Translations under genes and position numbers: made by a program | Origin: Phragmites australis | Taxonomy: Eukaryota; Streptophyta; Magnoliopsida; Poales; Poaceae | DNA length: 64,000 bases | Assembly: GCF_958298935.1 (NCBI RefSeq) | Contig: NC_084935.1 | Coordinates: 1,188,001-1,252,000 of the forward strand | Direction of reading: 5' to 3' | The notes under the pieces: model-generated | Told to the model about the DNA's origin: nothing | Databases searched by the model: none | The model's input: the letters and a program-made list of their open reading frames with translations, nothing else | Part shown: piece after piece, positions 33,879-45,319 of the stretch | How the letters are laid out: each line of letters opens with the position of its first letter | Numbering within the stretch: the stretch's first letter is position 1

Positions 33879-36800
33879 ATGGCACACCAATCAGGAGGAC
33901 AAGCATTACTGAATAGAAAGAGGAGGAAAGAACAACTTGACTTGAAAAAAAACAAAAGGCAACCTGTAAATGCAGAGGAAACAAGCAAGGCAAACTCAAG
34001 AGTACGAAGAGTTAAAAGAAAGGAAATACTTCAGCAAAAGAAGGAAGCGAAGCGTGCAAGAATAGACAATTACATGAAAAACAAAGATACCATGAACGAA
34101 GCATCCAGCAGTACGAAGCGTTTACAAAATGTTGATAGCAAAATATGGAACTTTGGAAAACCAACATGCAGATGCAAGAATTGCAATGCTCTGCTATGGC
34201 ACGAGGAAAGACTGGCTCCCAATGTAGGAACAAAAAATCCATCTTTTGGAATCTGCTGCAAACAAGGAAAAATCAGCCTGCCTCCACAGAAGGAGGCTCC
34301 ACCTTACCTCGAGAACCTCTTAAAAGGTGGAGAAAAAGAATCAAAAAACTTCAGAGAAAACATCAGGTCTTATAACTCAATGTTTGCATTTACATCCATC
34401 GGAGGAATTGTGGACAAAGAAATAAACAAAGGGTACGGACCATACGTTTTTCGAATGCATGGTCAGAACTACCACCACATTGGAACTCTTCTTCCTGAAG
34501 AAGGCAGCAAACCACGCTGGGCACAACTATACATCTACGATACCGAACATGAGGTAGCAAACAGGATAAGCGCATCGGGATGCAAAGAAGAGAAATCATC
34601 AGTTGATCCTAGCATTGTCGCCGGTCTTCAGAACATGCTAGATGAGAACAATAGCCTAGCCAAAACATTCAGAATGGCACGAGATAGATTCAGAGAAGAG
34701 GACTACCATGACTACACGCTCCGATTAATAGGAAAGCGAGATAGAAATGGGACACATAGCTTGCCATCAGCATCTGAAGTTGCAGCCTTGGTTGTGAGAG
34801 ATCCAACTGAAGAAAGCGAAGGGCGTGACATCATAGTCGAGTACAAAGATATGATGCCCCAAAGAATATCAGAAATCCATCCAAAGCTCATGTCCCTACA
34901 ATATCCACTGCTCTTCCCATATGGAGAAGATGGATTTACACTCGATATACCATACAAATATAAAGCAAATGTTAAATACAAAAGGAATCATGTAACTATG
35001 CTAGAATACTATGCATACTATCTTCATCAGCGTCCAGGTGAATCAATGTTGCTGCTGATGTCAAGACGTCTATCACTACAATTTTGGGTTGATGTTTTCA
35101 CATGCATCGAGCAAAATAGACTTAATTGGATCAGGCACAATCAAGGAAAGCTTAGAACAGAACTTTACAGCGGTTTGCAAGACGCTATCCAACGAAGAGA
35201 CACTAGAACAGACCAGGTCGGGAAAAGAATATATCTACCTTCAAGTCATACAGGAAGTCCAAGAAATAAGGCACAAAACTTTCAGGATGCAATGGCAGTA
35301 TGTCGCTGGGTTGGATCCCAAACCTCTTTATAACATTCACATGCAATGCAAAGTGGCCAGAGATACAATATATGCTAGATGAAACAAAAGACAAACAAAC
35401 ACCAGCAGACCGATCTGATATTGTAGTACGAGTCTTCATGATAAAACTGAGAGAATTGCTACAAGACATAGTGAAAGGGAAACGCTTCGGAGAAACCACA
35501 TCAGGTTAGCACCATCAAACATCAATATTTATTAGACGTTTATTTATTACCCATAGTTGTTTACTACTCAACTAAGAACTATGATATTTAATTGCAGTCA
35601 TCTACACAATAGAATTCCAAAAACGGGGGCTCCCGCATGCACACATCCTAATATTTCTTAAAGATAGAAACAAGTGCCATGATCCAACACAAATCGACGA
35701 TATCATATCTGCTGAGATCCCAGACAAAGAAGAGGACCCTGAGGCATATGCAACTGTTGAGAACTTCATGATGCATGGGCCATGTGGAGAGACAAACAAA
35801 AATTCGCCATGCATGGTGGATAACAAATGCACCAAACACTTTCCAAAAGGATTCAATTCTGAGACAATAATTGACGAAGACGGCTTTCCTGTATACAGGA
35901 GGCGAGATGATGAGAGACAAATAAAGAAGGGCAAAACCATGCTTGACAACAGATTTGTCGTGCCTTACAATAGGGATTTGTTGGTCAAGTTCCAAGCTCA
36001 TATAAATGTAGAATGGTGCAACATGTCTAGGTCGATCAAATACCTATTCAAATACATTCACAAGGGCGTTGACTACGTTGTAGGTTTACTAAAGGAGAAA
36101 GGATCATCAGAAGATGAAATAGACGAGATCAAGAAATACCTAGAAATGAGATACATATCAACAACCGAAGCATGTTGGAGACTGTTCCAATTTGATCTAC
36201 ATTACCAAGATCCACCGGTTGAGAGGCTAAATTTCCATCTAGAGAACGAGCAACAAGTCATTTTCCCAGACTCAACAGATATAGAAAAAATAGTGAGAAA
36301 AGAAGGAGTGAAAATTACTAAGTTCACTGAATGGATGGAGACAAACAAACAGTATGAAGAAGCAAGAGAACTAAAATATGGAGATTTTCCTACTAAATGG
36401 GTATGGCACAGTGACAAGAGAAAATGGGAAAAACGAAAAAAACATTATGCAATAGGAAGAATCTATTACGCACATCCAGCAAGTGGAGAGAGATATTATC
36501 TCAGGATGCTACTCAACACCGTCAAAGGATGCACATCATACGAGGACATCAGGACAGTAGCTGGAGTCATCCACCCAACATTCAAATCAGCATGCCAAGC
36601 ATTGGGATTTCTTGATGACGACAATGAGTGGATCGAGTGCATCAATGAGGCAGCTAATTGGGCAACTGGAATACAATTACGCCAATTATTTACCACGATA
36701 ATGTGCCACTGCGAGGTAACAGACCCAAAATTGTTGTGGGAATCAACATGGGAAGCACTCTCTGAAGACATACAACACAAGAGAAGGATTATCCTAAATT

Positions 36801-38455
36801 TTTCAACGCTAAAGCTGACTGATTCTCAGATGAAAGAATACACTTTGATTGAGATAGAGAAATTAATGCGACAAGCTGGAAAGTCGATGAAGGATTATCC
36901 GGAAATTGAATTGCCAAACGCAGATGAGTTTGAGGAACTTGGCAACAGACTTATAAACGAAGAGGAAAACTATGACAAGGACAAACTAAAAGATGAACAC
37001 CTCACCATATTCAACAATCTTAATCCAGACCAGAAACAAGCATTTCGAGCAATTATAGAGTCAATAGAGAAAAAACTGGGAAAACTAATATTTGTTGAAG
37101 GCTACGGCGGCACTGGTAAGACATATTTATGGAAAGCCATTACAACAAAGCTACGTTCCGAAAGAAAGATAGTACTTGCAGTGGCTTCATGTGGCATTGC
37201 TGCTCTACTACTCCAAGGTGGAAGAACGGCACACTCCAGATTCCACATTCCACTTAACATAACTGATGAATCTACATGTGAAATCAAACAAGGCTCCCAT
37301 TTGGCAGGGCTGCTAAGTAAGACATCAATAATTTTGTGGGATGAGGCTCCAATGACACATAGAAACTGCTTTGAGGCACTTGACAAAAGCCTAAGGGATA
37401 TACTCAAGTTTACAAATGAAAATACTGAGACAAGACCATTTGGTGGCATGACAGTTGTGCTAGGTGGGGACTTCCGACAAATTCTTCCCGTGGTGCCTAA
37501 GGGAAGGAGAGAGCATATAGTAAATGCATCAATCAAGCGCTCATATCTGTGGAAATACTTTGAAATATTGAAGCTCACACAAAACATGCGGCTCAGTTGT
37601 ATATCAAATAACATGATAGAACAGCAGCATGTTGCAGAATTTGCAGAGTGGATACTTAATATTGGTGATGGGAAAACAGCATCAGATGACGGAGAAGAGT
37701 TCATAAAAATTCCATGTGATCTACTGCTAAACAAAGGAGATGACTCCAGAGAAACAATTGTCAAAAGCACGTATCCAAACTTGATGTCTAACTACAAAAA
37801 CAGAAATTTCCTTGAAGAAAGAGCCATATTGTGCCCAAGAAATGAAACGGTTGAGCAAATAAATGACTATATCATGAGCCAAATAAAAGGTGAAGAGGTG
37901 ACATACCTAAGCTGTGACTCTTTATGCAATGCATCAACAAACAACATGGAGCACATGTACCCTAAGGAGTTCCTCAACACCTTGAAGTTCCCAGGGATTC
38001 CAAACCACGAACTAAAGCTCAAAGTCAGACTGCCAGTTATGCTCCTAAGAAATATCAATCAATATACAGGGTTATGCAATGGTACAAGAATGACAATCAC
38101 TCAACTTGGAAAAAATTCCATCGAGGCACAAATAATTACCGGAACATATGTGGGGGACAAAGTAACTATACCACGAATAATCATGTCACCGAGCGATACA
38201 AAGTGGCCGTTCAAGCTAAGAAGAAGACAATATCCTCTATCAGTTTGCTTTGCTATGACTATCAATAAGAGTCAAGGACAATCACTTAACAAGGTTGGAT
38301 TGTATTTGCCTAAACAAGTATTCTGTCATGGACAATTGTACGTGGCATTATCTAGAGTCACAAACAGACAAGGTTTGAAGGTGCTTATCGACGACTCGGA
38401 AAGTCAAGAGGACGACATGGCAAAGAACATTGTTTACAAAGAAATATTTGAATAG
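33879..38455 (+). CDS. Helitron Rep/helicase (HUH endonuclease plus Pif1-type helicase)
   Basis: Exons 33879-35504 and 35598-38455. The protein nicks and joins Helitron ends and unwinds DNA. The N-terminus is basic; a zinc-finger-like cluster follows ([14 protein letters not shown], then GICC). The helitron-like N-domain spans to about residue 470. The Rep domain has [13 protein letters not shown], then [10 protein letters not shown] with the metal-binding His-Ala-His, and YLFKYIHKG with the two Rep tyrosines. The second exon is uninterrupted and carries a Pif1-like helicase: GYGGTGKT (Walker A, near 37100), ILWDEAPM (Walker B), [16 protein letters not shown], and [15 protein letters not shown] with YVALSRV near the end. 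One base appears to be missing near 35315, just before FITFTCN, so the first frame stops at 35333 while the homologous frame goes on to 35504. The intron (gttagc...attgcag) restores the Rep frame. The copy is otherwise intact. Confidence 0.88.
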
Positions 38456-39100
38456 ATGAATATTACTAAAAAAAATAAATGTTCATCCAGCAAGATCATA
38501 TCCAAGCTCATAAGTTCAAAAGTTGCATTATTAATGCTCATTGATTCTACTTTAATGCTCATTGATTCTACTTTTTGTCGTGAGCTCATTCAGTTTTTTA
38601 TATGCCAACAAATAAATCATATGCTGCCATAATGTTTGTAACTCAAAGTACAAAGGCAAATGAGAATTGTGATATGATCATGGTATGGTACCAATCCTTT
38701 TGAAATACTCCCTGCACAGTTTAATATGGACTATCATAAAGAACAACAACAATAATACTCTTCTGTTGAATTATATCTAACTACAATAATACTTTTCTGT
38801 TGAATTACTTATCCTCATATAGATGACTTATAAAATGTTTACATAAAGAATGTTCAAAAAACATACTAATTATAGACAACACATTACAAATTCTAATGCA
38901 ATCAACGCACCCACAATATAAATCCCTGGCTTACGTCATGCGCAACGCAATATAAGAATGTATCAGATAACCAATATATATAGAGTTTACGGTAAGCTTT
39001 ACACTCAGATCATGACATCTGATAAGCAAGTAACCTCAAAATTCAAAAGTATAGAGAGAGTACCCTAAAAGGAGGTCTGTGAGGACCATACCAGGAGAGG
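38456..39100. other. 3' flank of Rep/helicase inside the Helitron
   Basis: AT-rich DNA with a local duplication (aatgctcattgattctactt at 38532 and 38554). No gene seen. Confidence 0.45.
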
Positions 39101-39104
39101 CAGT

Positions 39105-40035
39105 GTATACTCCAACTTTTGATCTTCTCCAACAGACAATTCTAAACTAACAACAGAGATAGAAAACATACCCAGCTCCGCAAAGATCCCTTGATTCATC
39201 AATAAATAGCTGTTTTTCTTTGGCTCACCTACTATTTGAATCAAAAATTTCAGAAAAATCAAAAACCCTTAACTAAACATGAACACAAAATTAGGGAGAC
39301 ACTCACTGCAATGGAGAAGGATCCGAGGAGACATGACATTATAAATTCTAATACAATCAAATATACCTCAAAAACATACATGATTAACTAACAATAACAC
39401 ATATAAATAAATTTATTACATTGATGGAGGTTTACAGAGAACAAAGGGACAAAGATGATTGAAGAAAGAAGAAAAAATACAGGCAATTCACCACAGTCCC
39501 CACCAAAACAAACAAGATAACTAACGACCGGATTTGTAATCAATATATGACGACCGGATTTTTAATCGATATAGCACGACGGTGGAATTTTTGCTCCCTA
39601 AATAAAATCTTTCCGCCTAGATCTTGCCCAACAGACAATTCTAAACTAACAACAGAGATAGAAAACATACCCAGCTTCTCAAAGATCCCTTAATTCTTCA
39701 ATAAATAGTTTTCTTTCTTTTGGCTCACCTACCATTTGAATCAAAAAGTTCAGAAAAATCAAAAACCCTAAACTAAAAATGAACATAAAAAATAAGGGAA
39801 CACTCACTGCGATGGAGGAGAATCCGATGAACAAAGGAGCAAAGGAGGTGACAAGCTGCACGGGAAGGCGAGGAGAACACACGCTATTTGAATCAAAAAG
39901 TTCAGAAAAATCAAAAACCCTAAACTAAAAATGAACATAAAAATAAGGGAACACTCACTGCGATGGAGGAGAATCCGATGAACAAAGGAGCAAAGGAGGT
40001 GACAAGCACCACGAGAAGGCGAGGAGAACACACGG
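39105..40035. repeat. Three imperfect direct repeats in the Helitron 3' part
   Basis: Copies near 39120-39330, 39630-39880 and 39888-40035 share caacagacaattctaaacta (first two), gaatcaaaaa-ttcagaaaaa, aacactcactgc-atggag and caaaggaggtgacaagc. On the minus strand each copy has a donor-like cgca|gtgagtg after an open GC-rich stretch, which suggests reused 5' exons of a minus-strand transcript. Confidence 0.65.
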
Positions 40036-40794
40036 CAAAGCTTACCCCGGAACGCAGGACGCAGGCAGAGCAAGGGCGCAACCAGCAGATCCGCGGCTCT
40101 GCAAGATCTGGGAAGGGCAACGAGCCGAAATCATCAGACGGCCGGATTGGGGACTGGGCGATTGGGGAATCATCAGGCGTATGGAGCCTCTGGAGCTGTA
40201 GCACAGAACTGTAGTGGACAGTTGGATGGATAAGGGTGAGCTGAATAGGGAAATGAAGCCAAGGGGCGAAACTTAAAAAATGATAGCTTCGGTGAGCAGT
40301 GTGGCTCAGGGAGGTCAAATACGGATAAAATTTTGTTTTGCAAACGGATGGATAGATATTGCAAATAAATAATAAACTTGCTCATGTAAGTGAACATATG
40401 TATTTTCCTTTCTTTTTTCAATATTATTACTTCTAAATAAAATTATTGCTCAAAAAAACACAATACAATCAAGGATACCGTGCCAATAATGGACAAAACT
40501 GTTTGCTTCAAACAATCAAGAAATTAAACTACAATTATCTAAGTTAAAAATACATCTTTCTCTGACTTTTATTTGTAACTAAAGACTAATTTGTTGCATA
40601 GACAACAACATATTTAAATTTCAAATAAATAAAATTTTATGAATAAAAAATAATACTAAATCTATTGCTATAAAATTATTGTGTCACTTTCATGTTTCAT
40701 TCAGACATTTGCCATGCATTGATGCTTCAAATACACAATCTTGCCACGTAACATCCCACTTTCACACAGAAGAATATCATCTTAGATACATTTC

Positions 40795-40930
40795 ATCGAA
40801 GTTTAAATTATTCTCTTCAAATAAAATAACTTTCAGCCACAATATAATTGTACCAAATTACCGGAAGTTTAAATTATTCTCTTCAAATAAAATAACTTTC
40901 AGCCACAATATAATTGTACCAAATTACCGA
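40795..40930. repeat. 65 bp tandem repeat near the Helitron end
   Basis: Two identical or nearly identical units lie at 40799-40863 and 40864-40928, each containing agtttaaattattctcttca, then aataaaataactttcagcca and aattgtaccaaattacc. Confidence 0.8.
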
Positions 40931-40996
40931 AATACTTGACTTACAACTGACTAATAATTTGTCTACAATTAAATAAATAAGATGTATCACGACTAG

Positions 40997-41025
40997 CCGC
41001 GCAAATGCGCGGGCAGCCTTACTAG
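40997..41025 (+). other. Helitron 3' hairpin and CTAG terminus
   Basis: ccgcgc-aaat-gcgcgg forms a GC-rich stem with a short loop, then gcagcctta and CTAG. This is the expected stop signal for rolling-circle transposition. Confidence 0.8.
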
Positions 41026-41371
41026 TTGCTTTAAATTTGTGAACTTTTCTAGAAAAGGAGTACTAGAGCACTTATCGCGCAGGCGGGTGCGCCAACATGC
41101 AGGAGATAGTCTACGATTTGTTCAGGTTCACGGAGCCGCACAGTGAATCAGTGATGTACATGGTGTACCATGCATACAAAATGGTGAGCGCACGTTCCAA
41201 AGTCTTTCGAAGTGCTTTTACTATATATGTTATACGTATGGTTACATACACGATCGACGTGCATACGTAGTGCACTGCATACTGAAATCTGGCTTTGGCC
41301 ATTAGATCTATTTATTTATCATATTTATGTATGTCTCCACTAGCCGGCCACTGCTAGCGTAGGTTCGTTCA
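41026..41371. other. Host DNA right of the Helitron insertion
   Basis: The part 41094-41170 (ggagatagtctacgattt, ttcacggagccgcac) is similar to 45587-45660 and more weakly to 48225-48265, each lying downstream of, or near, a phylloplanin-like gene. It is probably part of the unit duplicated with that gene family. Confidence 0.45.
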
Positions 41372-42167
41372 TCACGATTCAGTTATCAGCTCGTTGGCGA
41401 ACTGACCGGACTCAAGGAACACGACACCCATCTTTCCATCGCCGTTCTTCATCGCAGAGAGGAGGTTCCAGATGATACCGGACGCTTCTTCATGTTCCAT
41501 GGGGGTTTGGTGTGTTGGGAGCCCGCCACCAGCGCAGACGTCGACCCTGACGTCGCTGCTGCTTGCATCCAGATCATCGACGATGCCGTCGAGAAGGCTG
41601 AGTAAAATGCCCAAATTAGTTTTAAGCATTAAATAACCGCATCTCGGCCGCACCGGCGCTACCAGGGTCGTCACGACGGCGGCGTCGGAAGGCGCGCCAG
41701 TGCCACAGACGCCAGGAGCAACGGTGATCACCGCCTTGCCGCTGCTCGCCAGGGAGTTCAGCTGGTCTTTCGAGGTCACGTCCATCATCACCAAGAACTG
41801 GCCCGTGCTACTCGTCTTGCCGTTGCCGATGACCGTGGTGCCGTTTATCACCACGTGCAGGGAAGCATCTGCACGAGTGCACGCAAAACACAAAGATGAC
41901 ACCAACTGAGATAACAACCTAAGCTCTAAAAATCGAGACAACAACCGCATGTAGCAATGCTTGATTATATGATTGATTAATTCTTCGAGTATTTGGGAGT
42001 GAAGTTTAGATCGATTGATTACCGCTGATGACCCTGGAGGGGTTGTTTCTGCATTGCGCTTTGCCAGAGACGACTGCGAGGACACTAACAGCCTCTGTGC
42101 CCTGCGCTGCAAGCACGAGGAGGAAGCAGAGAGTGACCGGGACCGGGAGAAGGCTCTTGGTTGCCAT
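41372..42167 (-). CDS. Divergent phylloplanin-like secreted protein, extended C-terminus
   Basis: Exons 42167-42023 and 41868-41372 (intron phase 1, gt-ag) give 213 residues. Residues 1-26 form a signal peptide (LLPVPVTLCFLLVLAAQGTEA), so the protein should be secreted. The core keeps the family layout: short Cys-containing first exon (KAQCRNN), intron at the same place as in the two genes to the right, then SLHVVINGTTVIGNGKT, STGQFLV, and a Cys-bounded VITVAPGVCG. After about residue 125 it carries an 85-residue tail with no counterpart in the other two, including RCGYLM and VDVCAGGG. A TATA box at 42240-42249 puts an in-frame ATG at 42239 outside the mRNA. Phylloplanins are leaf-surface antimicrobial proteins; for this copy the function is inference from layout and neighbourhood. 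Confidence 0.6.
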
Positions 42168-42239
42168 TGCTGCGCTGAGTGTCACGTAATTAGGAGAATG
42201 GTGAGTGCTGGTGGTGTGGAGCATGAATGGTTTGGTCAC

Positions 42240-42249
42240 TATTTATAGG
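42240..42249 (-). promoter_or_regulatory. TATA box of the first phylloplanin-like gene
   Basis: Minus strand reads ctataaatag, 75 bp before the ATG at 42167. Confidence 0.65.
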
Positions 42250-42784
42250 CCAGAGGTGGTGTTATAAGCAGTTGCAGCGGGCTGCTTTCGGTGCACATCG
42301 ATGCCACAGTTCATCGTACCAAAGATTATTAACTTTTTTTCGTGGAAAAAACTTGAACTTTTGACTTAACTTCCATTTAATTTGTATAGCCAATGAGGTA
42401 GCCAATTAATTTGGAAAAAATGAACTTTTTATTGCCCCAATTCCGGCACACGGCCCCTAACCCTAGAAGTTGCAAAAAATAAATCTTGAAATTTCGAAAA
42501 CTAAAACAAAACTCAACCAACCTAGCATAAAGTAGGTGGTGGCATTGCATTTAAGAATAAATAGACATCTAAATTTAAGTTAAAGAGGACTCAAACTTGA
42601 ATATTAGGGGTGTACAACCATAGCTCCCACCAACTGAGCTATACTTGTCCCTTTTTGGAAATTAAAAGGAACCAATTGCTTCCCCTGGAAAACCAGAAGG
42701 TTCCTTTTGAGCCTTCGATTTTGATTTCGACTTCCAAAACCCTAGATAGGAACATTGTGGTCACCAACAAAATATAGTATCGAC

Positions 42785-45010
42785 AATATTTTCTAGACAT
42801 GTGCTAAGCTTTATCAAGTGTTTTGGGAAAGCATTAAGGCTGATTTGATGGCACTTTTTTATGATTTCTACAAGGGTGTGCTTCCTTTATGCATATTTAA
42901 TTTTGGCATCATTACTTTGTTACCAAAGAGTCCAGAGGCAACACACATACAACAGTGTAGGACGATCTGTCTTCTTAATGTGAGTTTTAAAATATTTATT
43001 AAAGTAGCGACAGATAGAATCATCAGGGTGGCACATAAGGTAATCAAGCCGTCACAAACAACATTTTTGCATGGGAGATATATTTTAGAAGGGGTCACAA
43101 TCCTTCATGAAACAATTAATGAGATGCATAGGAAAAAGCTCAACGGTGTGATTCTCAAAGTTGATTCTATGAAGGTATATGATAAAGTCAAACGTCCTTT
43201 TTTTTACAACAGACTCTGAGAATGAAAGAATTTTCTTCAATATGGTGCTCTTGGATACACCAATTTGTAACTGTGGAAGTGTGCGGGTTAAAGTTAACAA
43301 TGATGTTGAGAATAATTTCCAAACTAAAAAGGGATTAAGACAGAGAGACCCACTCTTATCCATCCTCTTTAATATTATGGTGGATATGTTGGCTATTTTT
43401 ATTGCCAGAGCAAAAAAGGAAGGGCAAATACAAGCCATTGTTCCTCGTTCAATGAACAATGGACATTCTATTTTGCAGTATGCGTACAATACTATTCTCT
43501 CTGAAACATGATCTTGAGCAAGCCAAGAACATAAAACTCCTACTTTATGCATTTGAGCAATTGTCAGTCTTAAAAATAAATTTCTATAAGAGTTAGTTAT
43601 TTTGCTACAGAAAAGCTAAAGATCACACGGAACAATACTCATAGATATTTGGATGTGAGATGGGAGATTACCCCTTTAGATATCTCGATATTCCTATGCG
43701 TCACAAAAAGGTTATGCAATAAGGACTGGAAAACAATGGAAGAGCGTTTTCAAAAGAAACTAAGTAGTTGGAAAGGAAAGCATTTGACCGTTGGGGGTTG
43801 AATTGGCTTAATTAACTCTATGCTAAGTAGCCTTGCTATGTATATGTTATCTTTTTTTAGATTACTAGAGGCATCATTAAGAAGTTAGATACTATAGATC
43901 AAGATTATTTTGGCAAAAACATAAGAAAAAATATAGACTGGCCAAATGAGGTATCTTATGTAGTCCAAAAGAGCAAGGTGGTCTATGTACACAAGACCTT
44001 GATGTACATAACAAGTATCTACTTAGCAATTGGCTATTTAAACTCATAAATAAAGACAGGTTATGGCAAGTTCCGCTTAGGCCCAAGTATTTTTTAAACA
44101 AAACCATTCAGGAGGTGAGGTAGAAACCAGATGACTCACACTTTTGATCTGTTCTTATGAAGGTCAAGGAACAATTCCTAAGCTTTGGGACTTTTAATTT
44201 AAATAATGGTACCCAAATGCGGTTTTGGAAAGATATATAGCTCGGTACTACTGCACTTAAAGACCAATACCCTTCATTACATTACATTGTGAGAAAGAAA
44301 CAGGCCACAGTAGAACAAATTACTGGTTATGAATCTATTAGTGTATCCTTCCGTAGGACGCTAACGGGTAATGAACTTACTAAATGGAATGAATTGGTAG
44401 AGAGTGGCTTTGGTTCAACTCAATGACCAAATTGATTCTTTTAGATGGTCACTAAACAAACATTATCTATTTTCTGTTCGATCTATGTATTCAACTCTAA
44501 TTAATTATAATATTGTTCCATCTAGTCGTTTTTTATGGAAACTCAAGCGCCTATTAAAAATAAAGGCTTTTCTTTGGTATTGTATTAGAGGAGTTAATCT
44601 AAGCATAATTGGCATGGTAATAAACAAAGTTGTATTTGTAGTAACAAGGAAACTATCTAACATCTTTTTTTTTCTATGCCAATTTGCCAACTTTATTTGG
44701 AGATCAGTTCCGATTGCTTTTGATTTACAACCACCAACAAGTGTAACTCATTTATTTGGAAGTTGGTTACATAATGTTGACTCAACATGGCAACCTCAAA
44801 ATTTGGTTGAGGCAAGTGCTTTATGTTGGACTATATGGTTGAGTAGAATGATATTATTTTTTATAAGAGAATATCACAATCTTACATGTAGGTAATCTTC
44901 AGGGAACACACTAGATCCGATTTTGATCCTTACCACAAAAGAAGATTGCAAGAGCGAGGATGAAGTTGGCATGCCGCACCTGGAGACAACGGTTATGGAG
45001 ATATTTACAA
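42785..45010 (+). pseudogene. L1-type LINE relic (reverse transcriptase and zf-RVT)
   Basis: A 5'-truncated, frame-shifted non-LTR retrotransposon. At 42818-43200 the reverse transcriptase start is visible (FGIITLLPKS, IIRVAHKVIKPSQTTFLHGR, then ILHETINEMH). Another frame at 43300-43500 has KGLRQRDPLLSILFNIMVDM. At 44404-44895 the C-terminal zinc-binding RT-associated domain shows FLWKLKRLLKIKAFLWYCIR and later HLFGSWLHNV. The fragment lacks the endonuclease and the YADD region is disrupted. It lies between two phylloplanin-like genes. Confidence 0.75.
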
Positions 45011-45281
45011 AGTATGGGTAGATGCTTATTAATAGGCTTTGCGCTTAATTGTATTCTTCTCATGTTTTGGATGTATGAACTTTTGCTATTTGTTGGTATA
45101 TCCTTCATAGCCTATGGTTAAAACTTATAATAATAAATGTCTAGGTGCGTAACTTATACAGAGATCAGAATAAAGCATTCCTTTATCTAAAAGATACCTA
45201 TTAAAAAGTAAGCATTGTAGTTACAGAATGAAAAACGATGGTAAGATAAATTTTTTATATATAAAACTAGGTACAATGGAA

Positions 45282-45318
45282 GATACTAGCCGCGTAATAG
45301 CGCGTGCTACCCGCTGGT
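45282..45318 (+). mobile_element. Helitron-like 3' end, degenerate
   Basis: actagccgcgtaatagcgcg is followed by tgctacccgctggt. Its first part matches the 3' end of the large Helitron (gactagccgcgcaaatgcgcg, 40991-41011), but the stem is imperfect and the terminal CTAG is missing. Probably the relic of a related element. Confidence 0.45.
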
Positions 45319-45319
45319 T

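Larger units (their letters stand above)
26044..41025 (+). mobile_element. Near-complete autonomous-type Helitron carrying RPA and Rep/helicase genes
   Basis: The left end is TCTATTATCTTAGTATACGG after a host A (26043). The right end is a GC-rich hairpin, ccgcgcaaatgcgcgg (40997-41012, with mismatch-free arms), followed 9 nt later by CTAG (41022-41025) and a host T (41026). TC start, hairpin, CTAG end and insertion between A and T without target duplication are the defining Helitron features. The 14,982 bp body encodes, both on the plus strand, an RPA1-like single-strand binding protein and a two-exon Rep/helicase, as in plant Helitrons. Blocks of direct repeats flank both genes. The single obvious lesion is a one-base frame shift near 35315, so the copy is young in structure but perhaps not competent itself. 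Confidence 0.85.

Noticed and set aside
37102..37770. 222-codon minus-strand frame within the Helitron helicase
   Set aside because: Antisense shadow of the helicase motifs.
42168..42239. Upstream in-frame ATG of the first phylloplanin-like gene
   Set aside because: The TATA box at 42240-42249 is too close; the signal peptide starts at 42167.
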